Shown here one piece after another: positions 53,112 through 63,844 of a stretch of DNA of 64,000 bases; positions within the stretch are counted from its first letter, which is position 1; each line of letters begins with the position of its first letter. Below the pieces are notes generated by a model. That model was not told where the DNA came from and made no database searches. It was given only the letters and a program-made list of their open reading frames with translations. The position numbers were made by a program, and so were the translations under genes. Source of the stretch: Actinobacillus vicugnae (lineage in GTDB: Bacteria > Pseudomonadota > Gammaproteobacteria > Enterobacterales > Pasteurellaceae); assembly GCF_901687125.1 (NCBI RefSeq), contig NZ_CABFJY010000044.1, forward strand, positions 62,001 to 126,000. The letters are read 5' to 3'.

Positions 53112-53608
53112 TGAATACCTCAATTTTTATTGTGAGTTTTATAGAAAATAATCGTTCGGTATTTTACAAGAATAAGTAAGGAAATAAAGGAAATTGTCGT
53201 TTTTTTTCTACTTTTTCGTGTTCGTAGTTAAAACCATAATCTACCTAAAAATGTGCATGGGCTAAATTAGAGAATAATTTAGTAAAAGCTCAACAATACA
53301 ACGAACGGAAAAGATTGTGCGGTGACCTCGGAGGTTGTCAAGTTGAAGAATAATTATTAGTCAATATAACCAGTTGATATATAAGAAAAATCAAATAAAC
53401 CCGAAAAAAGTTTAAAAATTTTTATAAATTTGTGAACTTTCTGAAATACGCTTAGTCATATTTAACGCTAATTGAACAGAATTTATGTAAGTTTTTTTCA
53501 TTTCCTTAGGTAAGACCTCCCCCGACACTGCATTATTGGTGTCGGGTTTTTTTATGCCTACAAGCGATCTTTGCAAAATTTCCTGCAAATTTGCCTGCTT
53601 GTTTACGA
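53112..53608. other. Long intergenic region between asnS and epmB
   Basis: About 500 bp without a protein gene. It contains the asnS promoter region (left), a short GC-richer stretch with a CCTCGGAGG palindrome near 53325, a possible small-RNA unit ending in the terminator at 53521, and uptake-sequence-like fragments near 53570-53600. Confidence 0.55.
53460..53553 (+). ncRNA. Candidate small RNA with strong Rho-independent terminator
   Basis: A rightward terminator (CCCGACAC / GTGTCGGG with a T7 tail, 53521-53553) has no upstream gene on the same strand within several kilobases. A transcript starting in the AT-rich DNA just upstream would be roughly 90 nt. The single-stranded CTTAGGTAAGACCTCC before the stem could be a seed. 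The start coordinate is a guess, and I could not match it to a known RNA family. Confidence 0.4.
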
Positions 53609-54610
53609 CTACCCCATCAACGTTTTATTTGGTTCTCCTGCAAGTTCGCGTGCAAGTTTTGGCACTAAATAACCTGAGCTAATGCGTTGCAATTCTTGAT
53701 AAATTTCGGTCGCTTGTTGATCCTCAATAAAGAAATGGCTTGCACCCTCTACTCTATCCAATAAATGCAAATAATAAGGCAACACGCCACACTCAAATAA
53801 TTTTTCACTAAGTGCTTTGAGTATATGCGCATTATCATTCACGCTTTTTAATAACACCGATTGATTTAGCACCAGCACTTTTGCTTGGCGCAATTGATTT
53901 AGCTTTTCGGCGAGTTGCAGGTCAATTTCATTCGGATGATTGATATGCGTTACCAAGACCACTTTTAAACGTGATTTTGATAATCGGTCACATAATTCAG
54001 TGGTGATTCTACTTGGAATAACCACGGGTAAACGAGTATGAATCCGCAACGTTTTGATATGCGGAATCTGCTCTAATGCAGAAATTAGCCAATCTAATTC
54101 ACTATCTTTTGCCATTAGCGGGTCGCCACCCGAAAAAATAACTTCCTCCAGCTCTGGATGGGCAGCAATATAATCCAAACCTTGTTGCCAAACATTTTTA
54201 CCACTTTTTACTTCATCATAAGGGAAATGACGGCGGAAACAGTAACGACAATTAATTGCACAGCTATTTTTTATCATAAATAACAAGCGGTTATGGTATT
54301 TATGCAAAATATTAGGTGCTGGACTATGCTGTTCTTCCAGAGGGTCTTTCACAAAGCCTTCTACTTGCATAAATTCAGCGACAGCTGACATTGCTTGTAA
54401 AAAAAGCGGGTCATTTTTATTGCCTTTTTGCATTTTTTCTGCAAATGGACGAGGCACACGTAATGCAAAGAGTTTACGCGCGGTAATATCCGTTTCAAAT
54501 GCTTTTGGATCAAGTTCAAGATATTCGAGTAAAGCGATAGGGTCATTGAATGCCTGCGCTAATTCAAGTAGCCATTGAGGTTTGGAAGATTCAATTTGGA
54601 CTGGTTGCAT
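53609..54610 (-). CDS. epmB: EF-P beta-lysylation radical-SAM enzyme EpmB
   Basis: EpmB is a lysine 2,3-aminomutase that makes R-beta-lysine for attachment to EF-P Lys34. The 333-residue product has the radical-SAM cysteine motif CAINCRYCFRRHFPY, the GGDPL SAM segment and a PLP lysine in the C-terminal region (YYLHLLDRVEGA nearby). From the ATG at 54610 (MQPVQIESSKPQW) length matches E. coli EpmB (342). The longer frame starts inside the upstream gene's terminator. Its target efp lies about 0.8 kb away, divergently oriented. Confidence 0.93.
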   Translation of the reverse strand: MQPVQIESSKPQWLLELAQAFNDPIALLEYLELDPKAFETDITARKLFALRVPRPFAEKMQKGNKNDPLFLQAMSAVAEFMQVEGFVKDPLEEQHSPAPNILHKYHNRLLFMIKNSCAINCRYCFRRHFPYDEVKSGKNVWQQGLDYIAAHPELEEVIFSGGDPLMAKDSELDWLISALEQIPHIKTLRIHTRLPVVIPSRITTELCDRLSKSRLKVVLVTHINHPNEIDLQLAEKLNQLRQAKVLVLNQSVLLKSVNDNAHILKALSEKLFECGVLPYYLHLLDRVEGASHFFIEDQQATEIYQELQRISSGYLVPKLARELAGEPNKTLMG

Positions 54611-54649
54611 AATTCGTTGGGGTACGACGTACGCCCTAAACAGTGATAG

Positions 54650-54679
54650 AAAAAATAAAGGGCGTATTATCACGCCCTG
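54650..54679 (-). terminator. Terminator of the 184-aa secreted protein gene
   Basis: GGGCGT / ACGCCC stem with a six-base loop and, on the minus strand, a TTTATTTTTT tail. Confidence 0.8.
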
Positions 54680-54686
54680 CATAAAA

Positions 54687-55241
54687 TTATTGCACTAAAT
54701 TACAAGCAAGTGGTGAACCGTTTGGATTAACCATCACGATTGGCGAAGATTGACCACCTTGCGCTGCAGCTAAGTATTGCACACCTGCGATACAATAACG
54801 GCGGTAACCATCTGTTTTTTCTACTAAGAATGGATCAATTTGTCCGCCAATACTTTTAAAGGTTGCAACCGTAACAGGGGCTGCATTTGCAATATTTTGC
54901 GCATTTTCGACCGCTTGTGGCTGAGTAGCCCCTGCAGTTTGCTGTGCTTGCGCTGGTGTCGGTGCCAGCATTTCACTTAACACATAACCTGCGGCTGCAC
55001 CTGTGGCAAAGCTCGCTAAACGATTTCCACCAGTAGCCTGTGCTTGTTGTTGATTTGGAATTGCACGATTTTGAGTGTTATCAAATGTTGCATCTTTTTG
55101 CTTATTTGATTGAATTGATTGTGTTTTTTGTGCAGCAATTGGTTTGCCAGATACTGAACGGAATGAGCCAGCACGTTTTGCTTCTGCAACAGTTGCGATA
55201 GATAATGCGATGATCGCTGAAAGCGTTACAACTTTTTTCAT
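54687..55241 (-). CDS. Secreted protein of unknown function, 184 aa
   Basis: I do not recognise it. It has a signal peptide (MKKVVTLSAIIALSIATVAEA) and a Gln/Ala/Asn-rich, low-complexity middle (about 30-115). A small glycine-rich hydrophobic stretch is FATGAAAGYVLSEML. A folded-looking C-terminal part has two cysteines (RRYCIAGVQYLAAAQGG ... PLACNLVQ). Probably periplasmic or membrane-associated. It lies divergent to efp and upstream of epmB, with its own terminator, so a link to EF-P is not implied. Confidence 0.75.
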   Translation of the reverse strand: MKKVVTLSAIIALSIATVAEAKRAGSFRSVSGKPIAAQKTQSIQSNKQKDATFDNTQNRAIPNQQQAQATGGNRLASFATGAAAGYVLSEMLAPTPAQAQQTAGATQPQAVENAQNIANAAPVTVATFKSIGGQIDPFLVEKTDGYRRYCIAGVQYLAAAQGGQSSPIVMVNPNGSPLACNLVQ

Positions 55242-55391
55242 TGAGTTTCCTTATTAAATAAGATTTTTGAATTATAGCGCAAAAACTTTTAGAGATCTTA
55301 CGCTAATTGCTGTATTATATGGGTCTTTTTGACAAATCCAATAGTGGGTTTTCAAATTTTGTTAATTTATTGTTAAATAATTGAGGAAACA

Positions 55392-55958
55392 ATGGCTAGT
55401 TACAGCACTAATGACTTCAAACCAGGTTTAAAATTTATCCAAGATGGCGAACCTTGTGTAATCGTTGAAAATGAATTCGTTAAACCAGGTAAAGGTCAAG
55501 CATTTACCCGTACTAAAATCCGTAAATTAATCTCTGGTAAAGTATTAGAGATCAACTTCAAATCAGGAACTTCTGTTGAAGCAGCAGACGTTGTAGATTA
55601 CAACTACACATACTCATATAAAGACGAAGATTTCTGGTACTTTATGCATCCAGAAACATTCGAACAAATTTCTGTAGATCAAAAAGCATTAGGTGACAAC
55701 GACAAATGGTTAGTTGATCAAGCTGAATGTATCATCACATTATGGAACGGCTCTGCAATTTCTGTTACTCCGCCAAACTTCGTTGAATTAGAAGTGGTTG
55801 AAACAGATCCAGGTTTAAAAGGCGATACAGCGGGTACTGGTGGTAAACCAGCAACATTAAGCACAGGTGCTGTAGTGCGTGTTCCATTATTCGTACAAAT
55901 CGGCGAAGTAATCCGTGTTGATACTCGCTCTGGCGAATACGTTTCACGTGTGAAATAA
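55392..55958 (+). CDS. efp: Translation elongation factor P
   Basis: EF-P rescues ribosomes stalled at polyproline. The 188-residue product has the KOW-like N-terminal domain with the modified residue Lys34 in [10 protein letters not shown], followed by two OB domains (ending [18 protein letters not shown]). Presence of epmB close by indicates beta-lysylation. GAGGAAAC precedes the ATG. An uptake-sequence terminator follows. Confidence 0.97.
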   Translation: MASYSTNDFKPGLKFIQDGEPCVIVENEFVKPGKGQAFTRTKIRKLISGKVLEINFKSGTSVEAADVVDYNYTYSYKDEDFWYFMHPETFEQISVDQKALGDNDKWLVDQAECIITLWNGSAISVTPPNFVELEVVETDPGLKGDTAGTGGKPATLSTGAVVRVPLFVQIGEVIRVDTRSGEYVSRVK

Positions 55959-55972
55959 TCTCAATTTAAAAA

Positions 55973-56024
55973 ACAAGCGGTCGAATTTCTTGCAAATTTT
56001 GCAAATAATTCGACCGCTTTTTTA
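55973..56024 (+). terminator. Inverted uptake-sequence terminator behind efp
   Basis: ACAAGCGGTCGAATT faces AATTCGACCGCTT, followed by a T6 run. Confidence 0.82.
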
Positions 56025-56109
56025 TTTCTCGCCGTTTGCGTCTTTATGAAGTATGCAATACAGTGTAAAATAACACGTTATTTTTATTTAAAGGCAACAG
56101 AGAACCATT

Positions 56110-57780
56110 ATGACAGAAGAAATTTTAGAAAATGCGCCAGAAACTCGTGCGAATTTTATTACCCATATTATTGATGAAGATCTTAAAAGCGGTAAACACA
56201 ATAATGTTTATACTCGCTTCCCGCCTGAGCCAAACGGTTATTTACATATTGGTCATGCAAAATCAATCTGCTTAAACTTCGGTATTGCGCAGGAATATAA
56301 AGGCTTATGTAACCTTCGTTTCGACGACACTAACCCAGTAAAAGAAGACGTAGAATATGTTGATTCAATTAAACAAGATGTTGAATGGTTAGGTTTTAAA
56401 TGGGAAGGCGAGCCTCGTTATGCCTCAGATTATTTTGATCAACTTTACGGCTATGCGATTGAATTAATCAACAAAGGTTTAGCCTATGTTGATGAACTTT
56501 CACCCGATGAAATGCGTGAATATCGTGGTACTTTAACGGAAGCGGGTAAAAACAGCCCTTACCGTGATCGTTCAGTAGAAGAAAATTTAGCGTTATTTGA
56601 GAAAATGAAAAACGGTGAATTTGAAGAAGGTAAAGCGTGTTTGCGTGCCAAAATTGATATGGCTTCGCCATTTATTGTGATGCGTGACCCTGTGCTCTAT
56701 CGTGTGAAATTTGCCCACCATCACCAAACAGGTGATAAATGGTGCATTTATCCAATGTACGATTTCACTCACTGTATTTCTGATGCGATTGAACGTATTA
56801 CTCACTCGTTATGTACACTAGAGTTCCAAGACAACCGTCGTTTATACGATTGGGTACTTGAGAATATTTCTATTGAGCGCCCATTACCGCATCAGTATGA
56901 ATTTTCTCGCTTAAATTTAGAAGGCACACTCACCTCTAAACGTAAGTTATTGAAACTCGTTACAGACGGTACAGTTGATGGCTGGAACGACCCTCGTATG
57001 CCAACCATTTCTGGCTTGCGTCGTCGTGGTTATACCCCTGCTTCATTGCGTGAGTTTTGTCGCCGTATCGGGGTAACCAAACAAGATAACGTGGTGGAAT
57101 ACTCTGCGCTGGAAGCTTGTATTCGTGAAGATTTAAATGAAAATGCACCACGTGCAATGGCTGTAATCAACCCTGTTCGTGTGGTGATTGAAAACTTTGG
57201 TGAAAAAGAAATCCTTAAAGCGCCAAATCATCCAAATCGTCCTGAATTAGGCGAGCGTGATTTACCATTCACCCGTGAGCTTTACATTGATGAAGCAGAC
57301 TTCCGTGAAGAAGCAAATAAACAATACAAACGTTTAGTGTTAGGCAAAGAAGTGCGTTTACGTAATGCTTATGTGATTAAAGCTGAACGTGTAGAAAAAG
57401 ACGAAAACGGTAAAATCACCACCATTTTCTGTAGTTACGATCCCGAAACATTAGGTAAAAACCCTGCGGACGGTCGTAAAGTAAAAGGGGTCATTCACTG
57501 GGTGTCAGCAGAAGATAACAAACCAGCAGAATTCCGTATTTATAACCGCTTATTCACAGTCGCAAACCCAGGTGCAGAAGACGATATTAATACGGTATTA
57601 AACCCTGAATCACTTGTGGTGAAACACGGTTTTGTTGAACCGAGTTTAATCAATGCCAAAGCGGAACAAGGCTACCAATTTGAGCGTGAAGGTTATTACT
57701 GTTTAGATAGCAAAGACGGTTCTGCTGAAAACTTAGTGTTTAACTTAACCGTAAGCTTAAAAGAAGGCTTTACAGCTTAA
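56110..57780 (+). CDS. glnS: Glutaminyl-tRNA synthetase
   Basis: The 556-residue class I enzyme (E. coli 554) has the HIGH motif in [20 protein letters not shown], the KMSKS equivalent in [13 protein letters not shown], and the characteristic [15 protein letters not shown] and [16 protein letters not shown] two-part beta-barrel anticodon domain ends the protein. Single gene with a hairpin terminator. Confidence 0.97.
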   Translation: MTEEILENAPETRANFITHIIDEDLKSGKHNNVYTRFPPEPNGYLHIGHAKSICLNFGIAQEYKGLCNLRFDDTNPVKEDVEYVDSIKQDVEWLGFKWEGEPRYASDYFDQLYGYAIELINKGLAYVDELSPDEMREYRGTLTEAGKNSPYRDRSVEENLALFEKMKNGEFEEGKACLRAKIDMASPFIVMRDPVLYRVKFAHHHQTGDKWCIYPMYDFTHCISDAIERITHSLCTLEFQDNRRLYDWVLENISIERPLPHQYEFSRLNLEGTLTSKRKLLKLVTDGTVDGWNDPRMPTISGLRRRGYTPASLREFCRRIGVTKQDNVVEYSALEACIREDLNENAPRAMAVINPVRVVIENFGEKEILKAPNHPNRPELGERDLPFTRELYIDEADFREEANKQYKRLVLGKEVRLRNAYVIKAERVEKDENGKITTIFCSYDPETLGKNPADGRKVKGVIHWVSAEDNKPAEFRIYNRLFTVANPGAEDDINTVLNPESLVVKHGFVEPSLINAKAEQGYQFEREGYYCLDSKDGSAENLVFNLTVSLKEGFTA

Positions 57781-57788
57781 TTGAATGA

Positions 57789-57815
57789 TAAGCGGTCGAA
57801 AATGACCGCTTTTTT
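57789..57815 (+). terminator. Uptake-sequence terminator behind glnS
   Basis: Short perfect AAGCGGTC / GACCGCTT stem, six-base loop and T6 tail. Confidence 0.82.
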
Positions 57816-57832
57816 ACAATATTCGAGGTAAT

Positions 57833-57976
57833 ATGAAAAAAGTCATTTTCTTAGTAGCAAGCATTTTAGCGATCAGTGCTTGTTCTCAATCTAAAAATGT
57901 TTATTTTAACGGTGCTGAAGGTTCTCATTCAGGGATCAAATACGAGTCTACCACTAAAACGTTCTCGTTAAACTAA
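57833..57976 (+). CDS. Small putative lipoprotein, 47 aa
   Basis: A 47-residue ORF with a lipoprotein signal: MKKVIFLVASILAISAC with the lipobox Cys at residue 17, then a 30-residue polar tail (SQSKNVYFNGAEG..., ending KTFSLN). GAGGT lies six bases before the ATG, and a hairpin on each side makes it a self-contained unit. Function unknown; size resembles entericidin-type or Lpp-like small lipoproteins, but no motif links it to either. Confidence 0.7.
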   Translation: MKKVIFLVASILAISACSQSKNVYFNGAEGSHSGIKYESTTKTFSLN

Positions 57977-57990
57977 CAATTTCCATCATA

Positions 57991-58049
57991 ACAAGCGGTT
58001 AAATTTCTAAGATTTTTTGCAAATTCTTGAGTAAATTTGACCGCTTGCT
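57991..58049. terminator. Inverted uptake-sequence pair between the small lipoprotein gene and slt
   Basis: ACAAGCGGTTAAATTT faces AAATTTGACCGCTTG with an AT-rich interior. It lies between two convergent genes and may serve both. Confidence 0.65.
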
Positions 58050-58071
58050 TATTTTGCCTAATTGAGGCTAA

Positions 58072-60201
58072 TTAGTATTTTTTCTGCAGTTCTTCTTGGT
58101 AGAACATCTGTTTAGTGGATGCATTTTGTAACATTTGATAGTAATAATCATAAGCTAGCACATTTTGCACATAACCACGGGTTTCATAGAACGGAATTGA
58201 GGCGATAAACTCATCCAGTGCCAATGTTCCATTACTACGCTCTAACCACTTCTCTACTCGACTCAAGCCTGCATTATAGGCTGCCGCAATTAAGATTCGA
58301 TTATTCGGATACTTGGCATTTAACTCATTGAGATGTGCCATACCTAGCATGATATTGCTAAGCGGATCGAATAAATTTTTACCATTTTCAAACGGTAGCC
58401 CCATATTTTTCGCAGTTAATTCCGCAGTAGTCGGTAACATTTGCATTAATCCCATCGCATTCGCATGTGATTTTGCTTGACTACTCCATGCACTCTCTTG
58501 GCGCGCAATTGCCATTGCAAAGCTCTTTGCAACCCCATTTTCCATCAGATTTAAATCAAACCATTGCGAATAAGCATTTGGTAAACGTAACGCTATATAA
58601 TCCCATGCTTTAGCTTGAATCGTTGCTTCAACCGCTAAATCATACCACGCTTGCTGTTTAGCATATTCACTTAAACCAAGCTGCTCATCAAACGATAAAC
58701 CTTTTAACCACTCTGCCCACAAGTTTTTTGCGGTTTCAAAGCGATTCAGTGCTCGCCATTCTTTAATCCGCATAAATTGCGGTTCAAATTGTGCAAGTTG
58801 TTCAGCAGTTAATGCTCTAATTACTGGCTGTTCAAACTGGTAATTTTGGGCTACTTGTTGAGCCGCTAACATTGGGTAAAACCCACGCTCTTTCGCTAGC
58901 TTATTAAACTGTTGAGTGCGTTTTGCTGTATCCTTCTCTGTTTTTGCCAACCAGTAGCGCCATTCTGCTTTTTGTTTAGCCGTATCCGATAACAGCCCAA
59001 GCCAGCTATCCAATTTCTCTTTTTTCCAAAGCGCCATGCGTAAACGACGTTCGGTTAAATTGTCTGCTTTTAATGTGGAAAGTTCTTGATCTCGCCAAAT
59101 TTGCCATTCGCCTGATGAATTATCAAAAAAGCGAGTGATAAAGGCGGTCTTCCATTCTTGCTGCTCTGCAGGAGTTAATTGCCATTTATCCGCCCAAGTT
59201 TGATAAGGGGCAAAGTTAGGTGATGGCATATCTTCAGAGAATGATTCAATCAGTTTAGGAAAGCTCCGTATCACTAACGCTTTATTGCTCTCGGTAAGCG
59301 GTTGATTTTGCACAAAATTTAGCAAGTAATTTATATCATTTTGTAACTTGCTCACTTCCGTTAGCCATAAACCCAATTCGCTATCTTGATTATTTAAACT
59401 TAGAATTTCCAAGCCTTTTTTAGCATTTTGTTTGACTAATTCAACCGCTTTTAAACGCACTTTTTCGGCTGTTTTGCCACCTTGATCACGCCAATAAGCC
59501 TCAATATCGCTACAAATTTGTGGCAATTCTGCGGTTTTTAACCAAAACTTTTCAAATTGTCCAATGAAATCAGCCATTACGCTAGTTGTTGCGCTATTTC
59601 TCGTGGCATTTGCTTGTTCTGCTTCTGGGTTAATTTGTGCACTGCTAGCCAATAATTGATATTGCGCAGAAAATACTCGACACTGATTTTCATTGCCTTC
59701 AGGCGCTATTTTCTTCGCATATTCTAGTAACGCCGTCCAATTAGCCGCTTGGTATAGTTGTTCAAATGGCAATTGATTTAAACGTTTTTGATACACCGAA
59801 TTTGGGTATTTTTGGCTAAATTCTGCAATTTCTTGTTCTGTAGATTGTTTTAACGCAAGTTTGGTTTTTAATAATTCCCATTCTGCTTCCATTTGTAATG
59901 GATAACCTGCTAACGCTTTAATTAATTTATTACTTAATTGTAATGCCGTCAGTGTGAGTTTTTTTTGCGTTTGAGCTGTTTTTAATATTGCTTCTAATTG
60001 CTCAAAATAAGCTCTTTGTGTCGCAAGCTCCGCTTGATTTTGTTGCGTTTTTTGCCATTGGGCCGTTAATTTTGATTCTAATTCGGTTTGTAATTGAGCA
60101 ACTTCTGCCTCACTGTATAATTTTACTTTTTGTTTGGCTTCCACATTATTTATATTAACCGCACTAATAACCAATAATGCTAAAAGTGTTCTTTTCCACA
60201 T
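58072..60201 (-). CDS. slt: Soluble lytic murein transglycosylase Slt
   Basis: The 709-residue periplasmic enzyme has a signal peptide (MWKRTLLALLVISAVNINNVEA). A very long alpha-helical superhelix (the U-domain, about 40-540) is followed by the lysozyme-like SLT domain with catalytic Glu in ARQESAWSSQAKSHANAMGLMQMLP and the AAYNAGLSRVEKW motif. The ATG at 60201 has GGAGAAAG upstream; an ATG five codons earlier overlaps that site. E. coli Slt70 is 645 residues, so this one carries a longer helical region. Confidence 0.93.
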   Translation of the reverse strand: MWKRTLLALLVISAVNINNVEAKQKVKLYSEAEVAQLQTELESKLTAQWQKTQQNQAELATQRAYFEQLEAILKTAQTQKKLTLTALQLSNKLIKALAGYPLQMEAEWELLKTKLALKQSTEQEIAEFSQKYPNSVYQKRLNQLPFEQLYQAANWTALLEYAKKIAPEGNENQCRVFSAQYQLLASSAQINPEAEQANATRNSATTSVMADFIGQFEKFWLKTAELPQICSDIEAYWRDQGGKTAEKVRLKAVELVKQNAKKGLEILSLNNQDSELGLWLTEVSKLQNDINYLLNFVQNQPLTESNKALVIRSFPKLIESFSEDMPSPNFAPYQTWADKWQLTPAEQQEWKTAFITRFFDNSSGEWQIWRDQELSTLKADNLTERRLRMALWKKEKLDSWLGLLSDTAKQKAEWRYWLAKTEKDTAKRTQQFNKLAKERGFYPMLAAQQVAQNYQFEQPVIRALTAEQLAQFEPQFMRIKEWRALNRFETAKNLWAEWLKGLSFDEQLGLSEYAKQQAWYDLAVEATIQAKAWDYIALRLPNAYSQWFDLNLMENGVAKSFAMAIARQESAWSSQAKSHANAMGLMQMLPTTAELTAKNMGLPFENGKNLFDPLSNIMLGMAHLNELNAKYPNNRILIAAAYNAGLSRVEKWLERSNGTLALDEFIASIPFYETRGYVQNVLAYDYYYQMLQNASTKQMFYQEELQKKY

Positions 60202-60246
60202 AATTTCTTTCTCCATTTACTAATTTGGGAAAATTAGGCATAAAAA

Positions 60247-60272
60247 ACCGCTTGAAGTTTCCCTCAAGCGGT
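60247..60272 (-). terminator. Inverted uptake-sequence hairpin behind hpt
   Basis: ACCGCTTGA / TCAAGCGGT with an eight-base loop, between the hpt stop and slt start. Confidence 0.7.
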
Positions 60273-60292
60273 CTAATTTTGTCAGATTTTCC

Positions 60293-60832
60293 CTATTCGT
60301 CCATCACAACTTTACCAATGTAATCAAGATTGCGGTATTTTTGTGCGTAGTCAATGCCATAACCAACAACAAACTCATCAGGAATTGCAAACCCTACCCA
60401 TTCAACAGCCACATCAACTTCACGGCGTGATGGCTTATCTAATAAGGTACAAATTGCAACGGAGCGAGGCTCACGTAAATTTAAAATATCATGCACTTTG
60501 CTCAGTGTAAAACCTGTATCAATAATATCTTCAACAATTAATACATCTTTACCATGAATTTCGCCATCTAAGTCTTTTAAGATTTTTACATCACGACTAG
60601 ATTCTGTGCCTAAGCCATAACTTGAAGCAGTCATAAAATCCACTTCAACAGGCACATCAATTAAACGTACTAAATCTGCCATAAACATGAATGACCCACG
60701 CAATAAACCTACTACCACCAAATTTTTACAATGTGTGTGAGCATAGTGATGATTAATTTCTTTTGCTAGCTCTGCAATGCGGGATTGCACTTCTTCGTGA
60801 GAAATTAGTGTTTCAATATGATGTTTTTTCAT
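60293..60832 (-). CDS. hpt: Hypoxanthine phosphoribosyltransferase
   Basis: Salvages hypoxanthine (and guanine) with PRPP. The 179-residue product has the PRPP-binding motif [14 protein letters not shown], the N-terminal [17 protein letters not shown] loop and the flexible-loop sequence [10 protein letters not shown]-terminal [17 protein letters not shown] contacts the base. Divergent from the GT8 gene. Confidence 0.96.
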   Translation of the reverse strand: MKKHHIETLISHEEVQSRIAELAKEINHHYAHTHCKNLVVVGLLRGSFMFMADLVRLIDVPVEVDFMTASSYGLGTESSRDVKILKDLDGEIHGKDVLIVEDIIDTGFTLSKVHDILNLREPRSVAICTLLDKPSRREVDVAVEWVGFAIPDEFVVGYGIDYAQKYRNLDYIGKVVMDE

Positions 60833-60945
60833 TATTTTATCCTATTTAAATGTGTGTTTTATAAACTACAACCCTTCATTAATAATGTGTAAGCTAAATA
60901 AATTTAATATATAATTGCAAAACTAATGTAAATATAAGTATAAAC

Positions 60946-61752
60946 ATGATTAATACTACCTATACCAATATCGCCCTTGCGGCTGATCAATCTTACTCAG
61001 AACATTTAGTAACGACCATTAAGTCTATCTGTTATCATAATAAAAATATTAAATTTTTTATCCTAAATCGAGATTTCCCTGCTGAGTGGTTTCATATATT
61101 AAATCATAAGTTGGCCAAACTAGGTTGTTCAGTTACGGATGTCAAAATTACAAATGAGACGATCAAAAACTTCAAAAGTTATCCACATATCTCATCGGAT
61201 ACAACCTACTTTCGTTATTTTATCTCCGATCTAATTCCTGAAGAGAAAGTTTTGTATTTAGATAGTGACTTAATTGTAACAGGCAATTTACAACAATTTT
61301 ATCAAACTAATATAGAAAACTATTTTTTAGCCGCGGTAAAAGATGACATTGCTCATAAAACATACGGCAACTACAGTTTTAATGCTGGTGTTTTATTAAT
61401 TAATAACCGTTTATGGAAAGAAAATAATATCACTGCCTTAGCATTATCGTTATCTGAACAATATGTAAATCAATTACCAGATGCTGATCAAACTGTACTT
61501 AATTTTATTTTTAAGGATAAATGGTTAAAAGTAAATAGAGGCTATAACTACTTAGTTGGCGTAGATTTCTTATATCCTCAACTTGGGTTAACTCACTTAT
61601 TAGAAAGTTTCCCTGAGCAGATTACGCCCCTTGTGTTGCATTTTAACACTGAGGCAAAACCTTGGTTGCTTCACTCAAAAACCAGATTTCGTGACCGATA
61701 TTGGTTTTATTATGCTTTAGAATGGCAAGATATTTACCAAGCACATTTATAA
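60946..61752 (+). CDS. GT8-family glycosyltransferase, probable LOS sugar transferase
   Basis: The 268-residue product has the retaining GT8 DxD motif in VLYLDSDLIV (Asp106-Asp108), NAGVLLINNRLW, DADQTVLNFIF and a terminal HFNTEAKPW. This pattern is seen in LgtC-like galactosyltransferases that extend lipooligosaccharide. The gene looks more AT-rich than its neighbours and has no clear ribosome site, hinting at horizontal acquisition. I see no tetranucleotide repeat tract for phase variation in or before it. Confidence 0.85.
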   Translation: MINTTYTNIALAADQSYSEHLVTTIKSICYHNKNIKFFILNRDFPAEWFHILNHKLAKLGCSVTDVKITNETIKNFKSYPHISSDTTYFRYFISDLIPEEKVLYLDSDLIVTGNLQQFYQTNIENYFLAAVKDDIAHKTYGNYSFNAGVLLINNRLWKENNITALALSLSEQYVNQLPDADQTVLNFIFKDKWLKVNRGYNYLVGVDFLYPQLGLTHLLESFPEQITPLVLHFNTEAKPWLLHSKTRFRDRYWFYYALEWQDIYQAHL

Positions 61753-61794
61753 AATTAAATAACCGCAAATCCCTTTTAATTTTTATCCCAACAA

Positions 61795-61819
61795 AAATAC
61801 GCCCTGATTTCTCAGGGCA
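61795..61819 (-). terminator. Terminator of metB
   Basis: GCCCTGA / TCAGGGC stem with a four-base loop and, on the minus strand, a T-rich tail. Confidence 0.75.
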
Positions 61820-61825
61820 CATTTC

Positions 61826-62959
61826 TTATTTTAATTGCTCAAACGCTTGACGAAGATCAGCTTTGAGATCTTCAACGTGTTCAATCCCCACAGAAAAACG
61901 CAATAAATTATTGGTAATACCGCGCGCAATACGTTCCGCTTCTGGGATATCCATATGCGTTTGGGTTGAAGGGTAAGTAATAAAGCTTTCCGTACCACCT
62001 AAACTTTCCGCAAAAGTGATTAATTTAATTGCTTTTAAGAATTTTGGTACCCATTCTTCTTTTTGTAAACGGAATGAAAGCATACCACTTTTACCTGAAT
62101 AAAGCACACTGTCAATTTCTGGTTGTTCACTTAAGAATTTTGCAAGTTCTGTTGCGTTCGCTTGGTGACGTTCCATACGTAATGCAAGCGTTTTTAAACC
62201 TCGCACCGCAAGATAAGAATCAAATGGCGAAAGTACTGCACCAGCACAGTTTTGAAAGTAGAATAAACGTTCAGAAAGATTTTGACCGTTCACCTTAGTT
62301 ACTTCTGAATCTTTTGCAACAATTAAGCCTGCTAGCACATCATTATGACCAGACAAATATTTTGTGGCACTGTGAATCACAATATCCGCACCATGCTCAA
62401 TTGGGCGGAATAAAATTGGGGTTAAGAAAGTATTATCCACGATCAGCATTAAATTATGCTTTTTAGCAATTTTTGAAATGGCATCTACATCACACTCTTC
62501 CATTAACGGGTTTGAAGGCGTTTCAACAAAAATTGCTTTGGTATTTGGCGTAATTGCAGCTTCAATTGCGGCTAAATCTGCTGTGTTTACATAGACAGGT
62601 TTAACAGTATTGTGGTGTTTATAGCTGAAATCAAATAAACGATAAGAACCACCGTAAACATCGCTCGAAATAATCCACTCATCTGGCGCTTTAAATAATG
62701 ACATCACAAGCTGAATCGCCGCCATACCAGATGCCATTGCAAAACCTGCATCACCACCTTCTAAATCAGCAATGCCTTGTTCTAATACGGCACGTGTTGG
62801 ATTTTTGGTACGCGTGTAATCCCAACCTGTTGATTCCCCTAAGCCATCTCGTCCATAAGCGGTCGATAAAATAATTGGCGTTGCAACCGCACCCGTACGA
62901 GGATCTGTGCGATTACCCAATTGTACTAATGTCGTTTCAATATTGTTGTATTTAGCCAT
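61826..62959 (-). CDS. metB: Cystathionine gamma-synthase
   Basis: A Cys/Met-metabolism PLP enzyme, 377 residues. It joins O-succinylhomoserine (or O-acetylhomoserine) and cysteine to make cystathionine. The PLP lysine is Lys200 in HSATKYLSGHNDV. Other motifs are YGRDGLGESTGWDYTRTKNPTR, MASGMAAIQLV and the C-terminal SLGGTESFITYPSTQTH. Beta-lyase (MetC) is less likely given the YTRTKNPTR region, but the split is by resemblance only. Confidence 0.88.
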   Translation of the reverse strand: MAKYNNIETTLVQLGNRTDPRTGAVATPIILSTAYGRDGLGESTGWDYTRTKNPTRAVLEQGIADLEGGDAGFAMASGMAAIQLVMSLFKAPDEWIISSDVYGGSYRLFDFSYKHHNTVKPVYVNTADLAAIEAAITPNTKAIFVETPSNPLMEECDVDAISKIAKKHNLMLIVDNTFLTPILFRPIEHGADIVIHSATKYLSGHNDVLAGLIVAKDSEVTKVNGQNLSERLFYFQNCAGAVLSPFDSYLAVRGLKTLALRMERHQANATELAKFLSEQPEIDSVLYSGKSGMLSFRLQKEEWVPKFLKAIKLITFAESLGGTESFITYPSTQTHMDIPEAERIARGITNNLLRFSVGIEHVEDLKADLRQAFEQLK

Positions 62960-62998
62960 ATTGTTATTCCTATTTATTATTTTCAGTTGTCCAACACA

Positions 62999-63829
<831 letters not shown>

Positions 63830-63844
63830 TTATTCTTATTGAAA

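Noticed and set aside
53310-53345. CCTCGGAGG palindrome in the asnS-epmB gap as a riboswitch or known RNA
   Set aside because: The palindrome is short and I could not match the surrounding sequence to any known riboswitch core.
60841-60945. Phase-variable repeat tract before the GT8 gene
   Set aside because: The upstream sequence is AT-rich but has no tetranucleotide or homopolymer tract long enough for slippage.
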